64,000 bases of DNA from [Haemophilus] ducreyi (GCF_900109315.1 NZ_FOJC01000002.1:170204-234203), one strand, 5' to 3'. Positions 18,704 through 29,496 are shown, counted from the stretch's first letter. Numbers and translations: made by a program. Notes: a model not told the origin generated them from the letters alone.

Positions 18704-18732
18704 TTACAATGCAAACGATTACTTGTTATAGC
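18704..18732 (+). promoter_or_regulatory. Promoter with PurR-type operator in its spacer
   Basis: TTACAA (-35, 18704-18709), a 17-base spacer and TATAGC (-10, 18727-18732). The spacer holds ATGCAAACGATTACTT (18709-18724), which fits the gammaproteobacterial PurR consensus ANGCAAACGNTTNCNT at every fixed base. This is ideal geometry for repression of the downstream amino-acid symporter. Confidence 0.7.
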
Positions 18733-18745
18733 TAGAGGGCTTTTA

Positions 18746-20194
18746 ATGGATTTTATTGTTTCAGGCTTTGAAGATGTACTAAGATGGATTGTCGCGACAA
18801 TTGATGGGCCACTTTGGGATTTAACCACCTTATTACTTTTGGGGGCGGGTTTATTCTTTACAATTACCACCGGTTTAGTACAGTTTCGTCTTTTCCCCCG
18901 AAGTTTACGAGAAATGTGGGGAGGTCGGAATACAAAAGGCGAATCATTAACGCCTTTCCAAGCCTTTACAACAGGTCTTGCTAGTCGAGTAGGTGTTGGG
19001 AATATTGCTGGCGTAGCCACCGCAATTGCATTAGGTGGCCCAGGTGCTGTTTTTTGGATGTGGGTTACCGCATTAATGGGCATGAGTTCTGCGTTTGTCG
19101 AATCGTCCTTAGCGCAGTTATATAAAACACGCGATCATAATGGCATGTTTCGAGGTGGACCCCCTTATTATATTGCACGTGGGTTGAAATTTAAGCCACT
19201 AGCAATGATTTTTGCCGTTACCTTAATTTTTACCTTTGGTTTTGCCTTTAATGCGGTGCAATCAAACTCAATTGTGGCCGCTACAACTAAGGCGTGGAAT
19301 TGGAATGCCGAATATATTGGCATGATTTTAGTCGTATTAACCGCCATAATCATTTTAGGCGGAGTTAAACGCATCGGCGTTATTTCAGCCAGAATTGTAC
19401 CGGTAATGGCATTATTTTATCTGATTATTGCTTTAGCTATTTTAGGCATGAATATTAACGCGGTTCCTGCCGTGTTAGCTAATATTATTGATAGCGCTTT
19501 CGATTTTTCTGCCGCCGCGGGTGGATTCTTTGGTAGTATTGTTTCAAAGACAATGTTAATGGGAATTAAGCGCGGATTATTTTCTAATGAAGCAGGTATG
19601 GGCTCAGCACCTAATTCTGCAGCAACCTCAAATGCAAAACATCCGGTAAGTCAAGGGCTTATTCAAATGTTAGGGGTGTTTGTAGATACGATTGTGGTGT
19701 GTACTTGTACCGCAATTATTATTTTAATGTCAGATAATTATGGCAGTGAAACATTGAAAGGTGTGGAACTCACTCAGACAGCATTAACATTTCATTTAGG
19801 TGAATTTGGCTTACATTTTTTAGCATTTTGTTTATTACTGTTTTGTTACACATCTATTATTGGCAATTATGCTTACGCAGAAACGAATATTCGCTACATT
19901 AAAAACAAACCTTGGTTTATTTGGGGGTTTAGAATAGTCGTCCTGTTTTTTGTTTATTTCGGTGCGGTTCGTGATGGGAGTGTTGTGTGGGCTTTTGCTG
20001 ATACAGTAATGGCGGCAATGGCAATAATAAATTTAATTGCTATTTTAATTCTTTCTCCTATTGTTTGGCGGCTTTTAAAAGATTATTTACGCCAATTAAA
20101 ATCAGGCCAGGAACCCGTCTTTAATATTGAAGAACATCAAGATCTTATCCATCGTGGCGTGGATCCATTAATTTGGAAAGCTAAAAGAGAGTAA
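18746..20194 (+). CDS. Alanine/glycine:cation symporter (AGCS family)
   Basis: A 482-residue inner-membrane protein with about eleven membrane helices, of the sodium:alanine/glycine symporter family (AlsT/DagA/YaaJ type). Family regions seen are FQAFTTGLASRVGVGNIAGV (about 70-90), GPGAVFWMWVTALMGMSSAF and RGLFSNEAGMGSAPNSAA (about 279-295). It is preceded by its own promoter with a PurR-like box, which suggests the substrate that matters is glycine, a purine precursor (inference). An uptake-sequence terminator follows at 20204. Confidence 0.92.
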   Translation: MDFIVSGFEDVLRWIVATIDGPLWDLTTLLLLGAGLFFTITTGLVQFRLFPRSLREMWGGRNTKGESLTPFQAFTTGLASRVGVGNIAGVATAIALGGPGAVFWMWVTALMGMSSAFVESSLAQLYKTRDHNGMFRGGPPYYIARGLKFKPLAMIFAVTLIFTFGFAFNAVQSNSIVAATTKAWNWNAEYIGMILVVLTAIIILGGVKRIGVISARIVPVMALFYLIIALAILGMNINAVPAVLANIIDSAFDFSAAAGGFFGSIVSKTMLMGIKRGLFSNEAGMGSAPNSAATSNAKHPVSQGLIQMLGVFVDTIVVCTCTAIIILMSDNYGSETLKGVELTQTALTFHLGEFGLHFLAFCLLLFCYTSIIGNYAYAETNIRYIKNKPWFIWGFRIVVLFFVYFGAVRDGSVVWAFADTVMAAMAIINLIAILILSPIVWRLLKDYLRQLKSGQEPVFNIEEHQDLIHRGVDPLIWKAKRE

Positions 20195-20203
20195 TCCATT
20201 TAT

Positions 20204-20245
20204 AAGCGGTCTTTTTTGCAAAAAAAACAGCAGAATAGGCCGCTT
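20204..20245 (+). terminator. Terminator after the symporter, uptake-sequence pair
   Basis: AAGCGGTC (20204-20211) can pair with GGCCGCTT (20238-20245), one T-G pair, around an AT-rich loop. Confidence 0.45.
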
Positions 20246-20344
20246 TTCCATCCAATTTCTTTGCAAATCTAACGATTTAAAGTAAAATCCATCGATTAAT
20301 TTTCCTTTAAATAATTTATAACCGTATAGGACATTTCTTGCCCG

Positions 20345-22144
20345 ATGAAAATGCAGAATATTCGTAATTTTTCAATTATTGCACATATTGACCATGGCAA
20401 ATCAACGTTATCAGATCGTTTGATTCAAACCTGTGGTGGACTATCTGATCGTGAAATGGAAGCACAAGTTTTAGATTCAATGGATCTTGAACGTGAACGC
20501 GGAATCACGATTAAAGCACAATCAGTAACACTCCACTATAAAGCAAAAGATGGTGAAACTTATCAATTAAACTTTATTGATACACCAGGGCACGTTGATT
20601 TTTCATATGAAGTTTCACGTTCTTTAGCCGCCTGTGAAGGGGCGCTATTAGTGGTTGATGCGGGACAAGGTGTAGAAGCACAAACACTTGCAAATTGCTA
20701 TACTGCGATTGAAATGGATTTAGAAGTTGTTCCTGTTTTAAATAAAATTGACCTACCGGCAGCTGAGCCAGAACGAGTAGCAGAAGAAATTGAAGATATT
20801 GTTGGGATTGATGCGATTGATGCCGTACATTGCTCGGCTAAAACCGGTTTCGGTATTGAGAACGTTTTAGAAGATATTGTTAAAAAAATTCCAGCACCAG
20901 AAGGTGATCCAGAGGCACCTTTACAAGCATTGATTATTGATTCTTGGTTTGATAATTATTTAGGTGTTGTCTCTTTAGTCCGCATTAAAAATGGATCAAT
21001 TAAAAAAGGCGACAAAATCAAAGTAATGACTACAGGCCAATCGTATAATGTTGACCGTTTAGGTATTTTCACACCAAAACAAGTAGATACGACAGAATTA
21101 AAAACAGGTGAAGTGGGTTGGGTTGTTTGTGCGATTAAAGATATTTTAGGTGCACCGGTAGGTGATACTTTAACACATCAACACCATTCTGCTACAGAGG
21201 TTTTACCCGGATTTAAAAAAGTGAAACCACAAGTTTATGCAGGTTTATTCCCGATTAGTTCAGATGATTATGAAGCTTTCCGTGATGCTTTAGGCAAATT
21301 AAGCCTTAATGACGCCTCTTTATTTTATGAACCAGAAAATTCAACCGCGTTAGGCTTTGGTTTCCGTTGTGGTTTCTTAGGTTTATTACATATGGAGATC
21401 ATTCAAGAGCGTTTAGAACGTGAATATGATCTTGATTTAATTACCACTGCACCTACAGTAGTTTATGAAGTATTACAAACAAATGGCGAAACGATTTACG
21501 TAGATAGCCCGTCAAAATTACCGCCGATTAGTAATATTGATGAAATTCGTGAGCCAATTGCTGAATGTAATATGCTTGTGCCACAAGAATATTTAGGTAA
21601 TATAATTACCTTATGCGTAGAAAAACGTGGTATACAAACCAATATGGTTTATCATGGTAATCAAACTGCCTTGACTTACGAAATCCCAATGGGAGAAGTC
21701 GTTTTAGATTTCTTTGACCGTCTGAAATCTACTTCACGCGGTTATGCTTCATTAGATTATAGTTTTAAGCGCTTCCAAACGGCAGATATGGTGCGTGTAG
21801 ATATTATGATTAATAGTGAACGAGTAGATGCTTTGGCATTGATTGTTCATAAAGATAATGCAGCATATCGTGGTCGTGAGTTAGTAGAAAAAATGAAAGA
21901 ACTTATCCCACGTCAACAATTTGACATTGCAATTCAAGCTGCGATTGGTAATCATATTATTGCCCGATCAACAGTAAAACAATTACGTAAAAACGTATTG
22001 GCGAAATGTTATGGCGGTGACGTGAGCCGTAAGAAAAAACTACTACAGAAACAAAAAGAGGGTAAAAAACGAATGAAATCCTTAGGTAATGTAGAAGTTC
22101 CACAAGAAGCGTTTTTAGCTATTTTACATGTAGGTAAAGATTAA
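20345..22144 (+). CDS. lepA: Elongation factor 4 (LepA) GTPase
   Basis: Ribosome-binding translational GTPase that affects initiation and elongation fidelity under stress. The 599 residues match E. coli LepA. The G1 loop AHIDHGKST is at about residues 12-20, followed by [16 protein letters not shown] and NKIDLPAA. The C-terminal LepA-specific domain ([34 protein letters not shown]) separates it from EF-G. First gene of lepA-lepB-rnc-era-recO. Confidence 0.97.
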   Translation: MKMQNIRNFSIIAHIDHGKSTLSDRLIQTCGGLSDREMEAQVLDSMDLERERGITIKAQSVTLHYKAKDGETYQLNFIDTPGHVDFSYEVSRSLAACEGALLVVDAGQGVEAQTLANCYTAIEMDLEVVPVLNKIDLPAAEPERVAEEIEDIVGIDAIDAVHCSAKTGFGIENVLEDIVKKIPAPEGDPEAPLQALIIDSWFDNYLGVVSLVRIKNGSIKKGDKIKVMTTGQSYNVDRLGIFTPKQVDTTELKTGEVGWVVCAIKDILGAPVGDTLTHQHHSATEVLPGFKKVKPQVYAGLFPISSDDYEAFRDALGKLSLNDASLFYEPENSTALGFGFRCGFLGLLHMEIIQERLEREYDLDLITTAPTVVYEVLQTNGETIYVDSPSKLPPISNIDEIREPIAECNMLVPQEYLGNIITLCVEKRGIQTNMVYHGNQTALTYEIPMGEVVLDFFDRLKSTSRGYASLDYSFKRFQTADMVRVDIMINSERVDALALIVHKDNAAYRGRELVEKMKELIPRQQFDIAIQAAIGNHIIARSTVKQLRKNVLAKCYGGDVSRKKKLLQKQKEGKKRMKSLGNVEVPQEAFLAILHVGKD

Positions 22145-22152
22145 AATCCTAA

Positions 22153-22199
22153 ACAAAGTTGAGAAGCGAGTAAATTATACATACTTAATTCTCAACTTT
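22153..22199 (+). repeat. Hairpin between lepA and lepB
   Basis: AAAGTTGAGAA and TTCTCAACTTT form an 11-bp perfect inverted repeat with a 25-base loop. The tail is only partly T-rich, so it may attenuate transcription, protect the message or end part of the lepA transcripts. Confidence 0.5.
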
Positions 22200-22228
22200 A
22201 ATTCTTTAAGACTAATAAGAGGTTGATG

Positions 22229-23188
22229 ATGGCACAAATTATGCCAATTATTTTTATTGCTATTTTGTATGGTGTTTGGAAAATGTTAGATTTGATGCAA
22301 TTACCTAATACTATTTCTATTTTACTCGTTGCATTAGTTTTTATTTGTGGCAGTTTTTGGTCATTCTATAAATTTAGTGCCGGACCTCGCCGTAAACTGG
22401 CGATTAACCGGAAGGAAAAACAGTTAAATCGACCACTTACTGAAGAGGAAAAAGCAGAGATACAACCTCCGTCACTTATAGGTGATTTTTTGGCGTCATT
22501 GTTTGGCGTATTGCTATTTGTAACGGTTTTACGTTCATTTATTTTTGAGCCATTTCAGATTCCTAGCGGTTCAATGGAGCCGACGTTACGGGTTGGGGAT
22601 TTTTTAGTCGTGAATAAATTTAGTTATGGCATAAAAGATCCTATTTGGCAAAACACTTTAATAGAAATAGGCCATCCTCAACGAGGTGATGTGATTGTTT
22701 TTAAAGCACCAAAACAGCCACATATTGATTATATTAAACGTGTGATTGGGGTGGGCGGAGACAAAATCAAATACGATTCAAAAACACAACAATTAACTGT
22801 AACGCACGCGGAGGGTCAGCAAAATGTATTTACATACAGTGATGCTAAAGCAAATGCAGAATTCTTTTATCACGACGAAATGCAAATGGAGCGGACTGAA
22901 AAAGGCGATATTACGCATCAAATTTTGAATAATCCTTATCCATTTAATTATGAGCCATATTTATTTAGTCAAGATGGGCAAATGGTAGGAGAATGGAGCG
23001 TACCAGCTGGGCATTACTTTGTCATGGGCGATAACCGTGATAATAGTGAAGATAGCCGTTTTTGGGGCTTTGTGCCTGAACAAAATATTGTGGGTAAAGC
23101 AACATTTATTTGGTTGAGTTTAGATAAAAAAGCAAATGAATTACCCACAGGGCTACGTTTTAGCCGAATGTTTAGTGCAATAAAATAA
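22229..23188 (+). CDS. lepB: Signal peptidase I
   Basis: Inner-membrane serine protease that removes signal peptides from secreted proteins. With the ATG at 22229 (AAGAGG six bases upstream) the product is 319 residues; an ATG at 22226 and a TTG at 22223 are also in frame. Two N-terminal membrane segments are separated by a charged loop. The catalytic pair is Ser115 in PSGSMEPT and Lys170 in YIKRVIG. The C-terminal box GDNRDNSEDSRFWG is complete. Confidence 0.95.
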   Translation: MAQIMPIIFIAILYGVWKMLDLMQLPNTISILLVALVFICGSFWSFYKFSAGPRRKLAINRKEKQLNRPLTEEEKAEIQPPSLIGDFLASLFGVLLFVTVLRSFIFEPFQIPSGSMEPTLRVGDFLVVNKFSYGIKDPIWQNTLIEIGHPQRGDVIVFKAPKQPHIDYIKRVIGVGGDKIKYDSKTQQLTVTHAEGQQNVFTYSDAKANAEFFYHDEMQMERTEKGDITHQILNNPYPFNYEPYLFSQDGQMVGEWSVPAGHYFVMGDNRDNSEDSRFWGFVPEQNIVGKATFIWLSLDKKANELPTGLRFSRMFSAIK

Positions 23189-23199
23189 ACTAAAAGACT

Positions 23200-23868
23200 A
23201 TGTATATAGAACGATTACAAAAAAAAATAGGTTATCAGTTTGCTAATTTAGATTATTTATTACAAGCATTAACCCATCGTAGTGCGGCAGCTAAGAATAA
23301 TGAGCGTTTAGAGTTTTTAGGTGATTCAATTTTAAATTATGTCATTGGGCAAGCGTTATTCGAAAGATTTCCTCAAGCAAATGAGGGAGAACTAAGCCGT
23401 ATGAGAGCGACTTTAGTAAGAGAACAAACGCTAGCAATTTTAGCGCGTCAATTTGATTTAGGTGAATATATGAAATTGGGCGCAGGCGAGTTAAAAAGCG
23501 GTGGTTATCGTCGTGAATCGATCCTTTCTGACTGTGTAGAAGCAATTATCGCGGCGATCTATTTAGATGCAGGTATGGATAAGGCGAGCGAGCGAATTTA
23601 CGCGTGGTATCAAACCTTGTTAGATGAAATGAAGCCCGGTGATGCACAAAAAGATCCGAAAACACGCTTACAAGAATTTTTACAAGGACGTCGTTTAAAA
23701 TTGCCTGGATATGAAGTGCTTGATATTAAAGGTGAAGCACATAACCAAATATTTAAAGTCAGTTGTAAGATTGAGACTTTTACTGATATTTTTATTGGCA
23801 TTGGCACCAGTCGCCGTAAAGCAGAGCAAAATGCAGCAGAGCAAATTTTGCTTAAATTAAACAAATAA
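23200..23868 (+). CDS. rnc: Ribonuclease III
   Basis: Double-strand-specific endoribonuclease that processes rRNA precursors and many mRNAs. The 222 residues match E. coli (226). The catalytic signature ERLEFLGDS is at about residues 36-44 and a double-stranded-RNA-binding domain occupies the last 70 residues ([14 protein letters not shown] to [14 protein letters not shown]). A run of nine A lies at codons 7-9. The ATG is 11 bases after lepB and the ribosome site (AAAAGA) is weak. Confidence 0.97.
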   Translation: MYIERLQKKIGYQFANLDYLLQALTHRSAAAKNNERLEFLGDSILNYVIGQALFERFPQANEGELSRMRATLVREQTLAILARQFDLGEYMKLGAGELKSGGYRRESILSDCVEAIIAAIYLDAGMDKASERIYAWYQTLLDEMKPGDAQKDPKTRLQEFLQGRRLKLPGYEVLDIKGEAHNQIFKVSCKIETFTDIFIGIGTSRRKAEQNAAEQILLKLNK

Positions 23869-23891
23869 CAATGCATAAAAATAAGCATGCT

Positions 23892-23922
23892 AAAGCGTAA
23901 GCGGTCGATTTATTGACGCTTT
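23892..23922 (+). repeat. Hairpin between rnc and era
   Basis: AAAGCGT (23892-23898) and ACGCTTT (23916-23922) flank a TAAGCGGTC uptake core. It may be an intercistronic RNase III or stability element. Confidence 0.4.
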
Positions 23923-23950
23923 ATTTGTAGTGATAAAACAAGGAATGAGA

Positions 23951-24859
23951 ATGATAGAACAAGCACCAAAAACCTATTGTGGTTTTATTGCGATTGTGGG
24001 GCGTCCAAATGTAGGTAAATCAACATTATTGAATAAGATTTTAGGGCAAAAAATTTCAATTACTTCACGCAAAGCACAGACAACACGCCATCGTATTGTG
24101 GGCATTCATACAGAAGAACAATATCAAGCAATTTATGTGGATACGCCAGGGATACATATCGAAGAAAAACGTGCAATTAACCGTTTAATGAATCGGGCTG
24201 CGAGTTCAGCAATAGGTGATGTTGATTTAATTATTTTTGTCGTAGAAGGGACTAAATGGACAGATGACGATGAAATGGTATTAAATAAATTACGGACTGC
24301 TAAAGCTCCGGTAGTCCTTGCAATCAATAAAGTAGATAACATTAAAGAAAAAGATGAGCTGCTGCTACATATTACTGCGTTATCTCAGAAATTTGATTTT
24401 GCTGAAATTTTACCTATTTCGGCACAACGAGGTAAAAATGTCCATATTTTGCAAAAAATTGTGCGTAAATCCTTGCGTGAAGGAGTACATCATCTCCCTG
24501 AAGAATATGTTACGGACCGGTCACAGCGTTTTATGGCATCAGAGATTATCCGCGAGAAATTAATGCGGTTTACTGGTGAAGAATTGCCTTATTCTGTTAC
24601 TGTTGAAATAGAACAATTCAAATTGAATGAGCGTGGTACTTATGAAATTAATGGCTTGATTTTAGTTGAACGTGAAGGCCAGAAAAAAATGGTTATTGGC
24701 GCTAAAGGACAGAAAATTAAGACAATTGGTATAGAAGCACGTGCTGATATGGAACGCCTATTTGATAATAAAGTTCATTTAGAACTTTGGGTTAAAGTAA
24801 AAGCAGGATGGGCTGATGATGAGCGTGCGCTAAGAAGCCTAGGCTATATGGATGAATAG
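23951..24859 (+). CDS. era: GTPase Era
   Basis: Essential GTPase that binds 16S rRNA and assists small-subunit assembly. The ATG at 23951 (AAGGA six bases upstream) gives 302 residues, as in E. coli (301). The earlier ATG at 23945 and GTG at 23930 are less well placed. G1 GRPNVGKST (about 17-25), G3 DTPGI, G4 NKVD and the C-terminal KH domain ([14 protein letters not shown]) are all present. It sits between rnc and recO as usual. Confidence 0.96.
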   Translation: MIEQAPKTYCGFIAIVGRPNVGKSTLLNKILGQKISITSRKAQTTRHRIVGIHTEEQYQAIYVDTPGIHIEEKRAINRLMNRAASSAIGDVDLIIFVVEGTKWTDDDEMVLNKLRTAKAPVVLAINKVDNIKEKDELLLHITALSQKFDFAEILPISAQRGKNVHILQKIVRKSLREGVHHLPEEYVTDRSQRFMASEIIREKLMRFTGEELPYSVTVEIEQFKLNERGTYEINGLILVEREGQKKMVIGAKGQKIKTIGIEARADMERLFDNKVHLELWVKVKAGWADDERALRSLGYMDE

Positions 24860-24874
24860 CTAACAATATGTAAT

Positions 24875-25597
24875 ATGATTGAACAATGGCAACGAGGCTT
24901 TGTTCTCCATCGACGAGAATACCGTGAAACAAGTCTATTAGTTGATTTTTTCACAGAGCAACACGGGCGCATTACTTTATTAGCTAAAAGTGCCAAACGA
25001 GTACGCTCACCATTAAAAGCCGTACTTCAACCGTTTACGCCACTACTATTACGTTGGAGCGGTAAAGGCGATTTAAAAGTATTAACGAAAGCAGAGCCTG
25101 CAGCACTGACGTTGCCTATGCATCACACCGCATTATATAGCGGCTTATATGTAAATGAAATTTTGATAAGAGTATTAGAAAATCAGACCGCTTATACAGC
25201 GCTATTTCAGCACTATCTTCAATGTATAACACAGCTAGCCACACAGCCAGAAAAGTTACAAGTCACACTACGTACTTTTGAGTTTCACCTGCTAAAAGCA
25301 TTGGGCTATGGCGTTAATTTTTCGATTTGTGCAGCCACGGGGCAACCAATTGATGCGGGTATGTATTATCAATTTTCTGAAAATAAAGGTTTCTTTGCTT
25401 CATTATTACGTAATCATTATACTTTTTGTGGCAAAGATTTATTAGCCTTTGAGAAAGCCGATTTTTCTGATACTGATACCTTACAAGCGGCTAAACGTTT
25501 TACGCGTATTGCGCTTAGACCTTATTTAGGCTCACAACCATTAAAAAGTCGCGAGTTATTTCAAGCGATCCTCCCTCATAAATTAAAAAGTAGTTAA
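24875..25597 (+). CDS. recO: DNA repair protein RecO
   Basis: Helps RecR load RecA on SSB-coated gaps in recombinational repair. The 240 residues match E. coli (242). The N-terminal OB fold starts with [20 protein letters not shown]. The family [10 protein letters not shown] strand and the helical C-terminal domain follow. It lies 15 bases after era. In E. coli pdxJ and acpS follow recO; neither is here. Confidence 0.94.
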   Translation: MIEQWQRGFVLHRREYRETSLLVDFFTEQHGRITLLAKSAKRVRSPLKAVLQPFTPLLLRWSGKGDLKVLTKAEPAALTLPMHHTALYSGLYVNEILIRVLENQTAYTALFQHYLQCITQLATQPEKLQVTLRTFEFHLLKALGYGVNFSICAATGQPIDAGMYYQFSENKGFFASLLRNHYTFCGKDLLAFEKADFSDTDTLQAAKRFTRIALRPYLGSQPLKSRELFQAILPHKLKSS

Positions 25598-25698
25598 TGA
25601 TTGAAGAATGTCGATTTTTTGATTATAGCTAAATTTAGCAGTCAGTTATTATTGATAAGCCATATTGCGGCTGAGTATATATAAAATTGTCACAATAG

Positions 25699-25714
25699 AT
25701 AGCATTTATGCTAT
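25699..25714. promoter_or_regulatory. Perfect palindrome upstream of rhlB
   Basis: ATAGCAT-TT-ATGCTAT, a 16-base perfect palindrome 39 bases before the rhlB ATG, next to a TTGTCA hexamer at 25688-25693. It has the size and place of an operator for a dimeric regulator. The regulator is unknown. Confidence 0.35.
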
Positions 25715-25752
25715 GCTGATCGTAATAATGTTGACTAAACAGGAAATTTTAT

Positions 25753-26970
25753 ATGTCAAAACATCTTACCCAACAACGTTTTATTGATTTTGCTATTCAA
25801 GAAAACGTACTTGCAGCACTTGATAGTAAGGGATTTGAGTTCTGTACGCCCATTCAAGCAAAAACATTGCCTATTACCTTGGCCGGGCGAGATATTGCTG
25901 GGCAAGCTCAGACGGGGACAGGTAAAACAATGGCATTTTTAGTGGCTACTTTTCATCATTTACTGACCCAAGATATTGAAATGAATCCTAACCAGCCTAG
26001 TGCTATTATTTTAGCGCCTACACGCGAATTAGCGGTGCAAATTGCATCGGATGCAGAATTGCTAGTTAAACATTCTGATTTAAAGCTAGCGCTTGCCTAT
26101 GGTGGTGATGGTTATGAGAAACAGTTACAGGCTATTCAAAAAGGTGTTGATATTTTAGTTGGGACTACCGGACGCGTTATTGATTATGTAAAACAAGGCA
26201 TCATTAATTTAGATAAAGTAAAGGTTATCGTTTTAGATGAAGCAGATCGTATGTTTGATCTAGGCTTTATTAAAGACATTCGTTACCTAATGCGTAAATC
26301 GCCACCCGTTAGTCAACGTTTAACTATGTTATTTTCTGCAACACTTTCCCCACGAGTGCGTGAATTAGCTTATGAAGATATGCATAATCCTGAATATATT
26401 GAAATTGAGCCGCTACAACGCACCGGCCATCAAATTAAAGAGGAATTATTTTACCCTTCAAATGAAGATAAAATGGCATTGTTATTGACTTTATTAGAAG
26501 AAGAATGGCCAGAACGTTGCATTATTTTTTCGAATACTAAACACAAATGTGAAGAAATTTGGCGATATTTACATGCTGATGGGCATCGTGTTGGATTATT
26601 AACCGGTGATATTGCACAGAAAAAACGTTTAGCCTTGTTAGATAGTTTTACTAAAGGTTCTTTAGATATTCTAGTTGCGACAGATGTTGCCGCACGTGGT
26701 TTACATATCTCAGAAGTCACTCACGTGTTTAACTATGATTTGCCAGATGATCGCGAAGATTATATACATCGTATCGGACGTACCGGTCGAGCGGGAGAAA
26801 GTGGTTCTTCTATTAGTTTTGCGTGCGAACGTTATGCGGTTAATTTACCTGCCATTGAAGAATATATTGGGCATCAAATTCCAGTGAGCCAATATGATAG
26901 CAGTGCATTACTTGAATTGCCTAAATTAGCACGCCAACGTTCAAAAACATATCACACTAAACGGAAGTAA
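25753..26970 (+). CDS. rhlB: ATP-dependent RNA helicase RhlB
   Basis: DEAD-box helicase of the RNA degradosome. The N-terminus ([19 protein letters not shown]) and 405-residue length match RhlB (E. coli 421). Motifs in order are Q motif [10 protein letters not shown], Walker A AQTGTGKT (about 52-59), [22 protein letters not shown] and [10 protein letters not shown]. The short basic tail ([12 protein letters not shown]) is the RNA-binding end. It is followed by the HerA-like gene after four bases. Confidence 0.94.
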   Translation: MSKHLTQQRFIDFAIQENVLAALDSKGFEFCTPIQAKTLPITLAGRDIAGQAQTGTGKTMAFLVATFHHLLTQDIEMNPNQPSAIILAPTRELAVQIASDAELLVKHSDLKLALAYGGDGYEKQLQAIQKGVDILVGTTGRVIDYVKQGIINLDKVKVIVLDEADRMFDLGFIKDIRYLMRKSPPVSQRLTMLFSATLSPRVRELAYEDMHNPEYIEIEPLQRTGHQIKEELFYPSNEDKMALLLTLLEEEWPERCIIFSNTKHKCEEIWRYLHADGHRVGLLTGDIAQKKRLALLDSFTKGSLDILVATDVAARGLHISEVTHVFNYDLPDDREDYIHRIGRTGRAGESGSSISFACERYAVNLPAIEEYIGHQIPVSQYDSSALLELPKLARQRSKTYHTKRK

Positions 26971-26974
26971 TACG

Positions 26975-28450
26975 ATGAGAGATTATCCAATTGCTCAAAC
27001 TAACACAGGTCAAATTATTTCATTAACAGCGAAAATGGCGAACCGCCACGGATTAATTGCCGGTGCAACAGGAACGGGTAAAACGGTGACGTTACGTAAA
27101 TTAGCTGAGCTATTCAGTGATGATGGTGTCCCCGTTTTTCTTGTTGATGTTAAAGGCGATTTGTCAGGGTTAGCACAAGCGGGGCATTTAACAGGAAAAG
27201 TGGCGGAACGCATTGCACAATTTGATTTAGGCGGTGAGGATTACTTAAATCCTTATCCTGTTACATATTGGGACCTTTTTGGACAAAGTGGTATCCCTTT
27301 GCGCACAACTATTTCAGAAATGGGGCCAATGTTGCTTGCTCGTTTACTAAATTTAAACGCCACACAAGAAGGATTATTGAATTTAGTTTTTAGAGTGGCC
27401 GATGATCGTGGTTTATTATCGATTGATTTGAAAGATTTACGTGCGCTCTTAACGTTTGTGGCTGAAAATGCTAAAGCATTTCAAATAGAATATGGCAATA
27501 TTTCAGCCGCTAGTATAGGCGCTATTCAGCGTTCATTACTCGCCTTAGAAAATGAAGGTGTGAGCAATTTATTTGGCAAACCAGCATTGAATTTAGCCGA
27601 TTGGATACAAACGCGCGATGGTCAAGGCGTAATTAATGTATTGAACTCCGAAAAATTGATTAATTCACCACGTTTATATAGTGCTTTTTTATTGTGGTTT
27701 ATGGCAGAGTTATTTGAAAACTTACCCGAAGTAGGTGATTTAGCAAAGCCAAACTTTGTATTGTTTTTCGATGAAGCACATTTATTATTTGATGGCGCGC
27801 CCAAAGTGTTGGTGGACAAAATAGAACAAGTTGTGCGCTTAATTCGCTCAAAAGGTGTTGGCGTTTATTTTGTAACACAAAATCCGTTAGATTTACCAGA
27901 CACTGTGCTAGGTCAATTAGGTAATCGAATTCAACATGCCTTACGCGCATTTACGCCACGAGATCAAAAAGCTGTTAAGGCTGCGGCAGAAACATTTCGT
28001 GCGAATAAGCATATTAATGTAATTGAAGCGATTTCTCAGTTAGCGGTTGGGGAAGCACTTATTTCGGTATTAGATGAAAAAGGAATGCCAACTCCGGTTG
28101 AACGGGCGTATATTTATCCGCCAAGAAGTCAGTTAGCCCCTCTTTCTATGAATGAACGAGATGAGTTAGTTAAGCAAGATGATTTATATCACTATTATAA
28201 CCAATATGTGGATAACTATTCTGCTTATGAGGCTTTAAATGCTCAAGCTAAAATAGAACAAGCAGATGCAGACAGTCAAAATAATTTTTTTGCAGGAATA
28301 TTAAGCGCTATTTTTGGTAATAAAAAGAAAAAAGATCAAACCGTTGCTGAACAGATAGTCAGTAAAGTGACTCAGGATGTGACAAGAAAACTGACCAATC
28401 AAGTATCTAAACGTATTGTGCGTGGGCTTTTGGGCGCGATTATTAAATAA
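26975..28450 (+). CDS. HerA-like ATPase, DUF853 family (YjgR-like)
   Basis: A 491-residue cytoplasmic P-loop ATPase. Walker A GATGTGKT is at about residues 30-37 and Walker B VLFFDEAHLLF near 262-272. The HerA/FtsK-like sensor region FVTQNPLDLPDTVLGQLGNR follows. The whole matches the DUF853 family (E. coli YjgR, 500 residues), whose role is unknown. The spacing of four bases from rhlB indicates co-transcription, which suggests but does not prove a nucleic-acid-related role. Confidence 0.88.
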   Translation: MRDYPIAQTNTGQIISLTAKMANRHGLIAGATGTGKTVTLRKLAELFSDDGVPVFLVDVKGDLSGLAQAGHLTGKVAERIAQFDLGGEDYLNPYPVTYWDLFGQSGIPLRTTISEMGPMLLARLLNLNATQEGLLNLVFRVADDRGLLSIDLKDLRALLTFVAENAKAFQIEYGNISAASIGAIQRSLLALENEGVSNLFGKPALNLADWIQTRDGQGVINVLNSEKLINSPRLYSAFLLWFMAELFENLPEVGDLAKPNFVLFFDEAHLLFDGAPKVLVDKIEQVVRLIRSKGVGVYFVTQNPLDLPDTVLGQLGNRIQHALRAFTPRDQKAVKAAAETFRANKHINVIEAISQLAVGEALISVLDEKGMPTPVERAYIYPPRSQLAPLSMNERDELVKQDDLYHYYNQYVDNYSAYEALNAQAKIEQADADSQNNFFAGILSAIFGNKKKKDQTVAEQIVSKVTQDVTRKLTNQVSKRIVRGLLGAIIK

Positions 28451-28557
28451 CGACCATGTTATTCCCAAATATAGCGCACTACTTTTAGCTAAAATAGGCA
28501 AATTTTTACTTATTTAGCCCGCTTATATTTAAAAAAGCTAGTAATATTATTAATTTT

Positions 28558-28766
28558 TTGAGATAATAGACAAGTTTTTATACTGATTGCTTTTTAGTAT
28601 TCGGAGAGTAAAAACACATTTTATTTTTAACACTAAAACACACACATATCATAAGCCGAAAATCGGGTGCTTATGTAATTTAAGTTGATTTATCGGGATA
28701 TGTGGAGGCTAAACCCCATTCTGTTGTCTAAAATAGACAGAATAACAATATCAAGGAAAAATTCTT
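28558..28766 (+). promoter_or_regulatory. rpsB promoter and structured leader (tff/t44-like)
   Basis: The 316-base gap before rpsB (28451-28766) has no gene. TTGAGA (28558-28563) and TATACT (28579-28584) form a plausible promoter with a short spacer. The leader then shows hairpin ATAAGC...GCTTAT (28651-28674), TGTGGAGGCTAAACCCC near 28701, and ATTCTGT...ACAGAAT (28718-28743) just before the ribosome site AAGGA. Gammaproteobacterial rpsB leaders (Rfam t44/tff) bind S2 for autoregulation; I infer the same here from position and structure. Confidence 0.5.
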
Positions 28767-29483
28767 ATGGCACAAGTTTCTATGCGCGATATGCTTAATG
28801 CTGGCGTTCACTATGGTCACCAAACTCGTTATTGGAATCCAAAAATGAAACCATTTATTTTTGGTGCACGTAATGGTGTCCACGTAATCAATTTAGAAAA
28901 AACATTACCATTATTTAATGAAGCATTAGCAGAATTAACGCGTATTTCAAGCAACAATGGTAAGGTTTTATTTGTTGGTACAAAACGTGCAGCGTCTGAA
29001 GCAGTTAAAGCAGCAGCAGTAGATTGCCAACAATTCTATGTAAATCACCGCTGGTTAGGTGGTATGTTGACTAACTGGAAAACAGTACGTCAATCAATTA
29101 AACGTTTAAAAGATTTAGAAGCTCAGACTCAAGATGGTACTTTCGATAAAATCACTAAGAAAGAAGCTTTAATGCGTACACGTGAACTTGATAAATTAGA
29201 GTTAAGTCTTGGCGGTATCAAAGATATGGCAGGTTTACCTGATGCAATTTTTGTTATTGGCGCAGATCATGAACATATCGCAATTAAAGAAGCAAATAAC
29301 TTAGGTATTCCAGTGTTTGCTATTGTTGATACTAACTCAACGCCAGATGGTGTTAACTACATCATTCCAGGTAACGATGATGCAACACGTGCAATTCAAC
29401 TTTACTTAGATGCAGCTTCTGCAGCCGTGAAAGAAGGTCGTGGCTCAAACGTTGAAGCTGAATTACAAATTCCAGCTGAGTAA
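28767..29483 (+). CDS. rpsB: 30S ribosomal protein S2
   Basis: Structural protein of the small subunit that binds near S1. The 238 residues match E. coli (241). It starts [20 protein letters not shown] and contains the family signature [17 protein letters not shown] (about 93-109). It is co-transcribed with tsf and preceded by a structured leader. Confidence 0.98.
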   Translation: MAQVSMRDMLNAGVHYGHQTRYWNPKMKPFIFGARNGVHVINLEKTLPLFNEALAELTRISSNNGKVLFVGTKRAASEAVKAAAVDCQQFYVNHRWLGGMLTNWKTVRQSIKRLKDLEAQTQDGTFDKITKKEALMRTRELDKLELSLGGIKDMAGLPDAIFVIGADHEHIAIKEANNLGIPVFAIVDTNSTPDGVNYIIPGNDDATRAIQLYLDAASAAVKEGRGSNVEAELQIPAE

Positions 29484-29496
29484 TAGTTAAGGCATT

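Noticed and set aside
18547..19083. Minus-strand 178-codon frame across the nicO and symporter genes
   Set aside because: It spans two well-supported genes and a promoter on the other strand and has a low-complexity composition.
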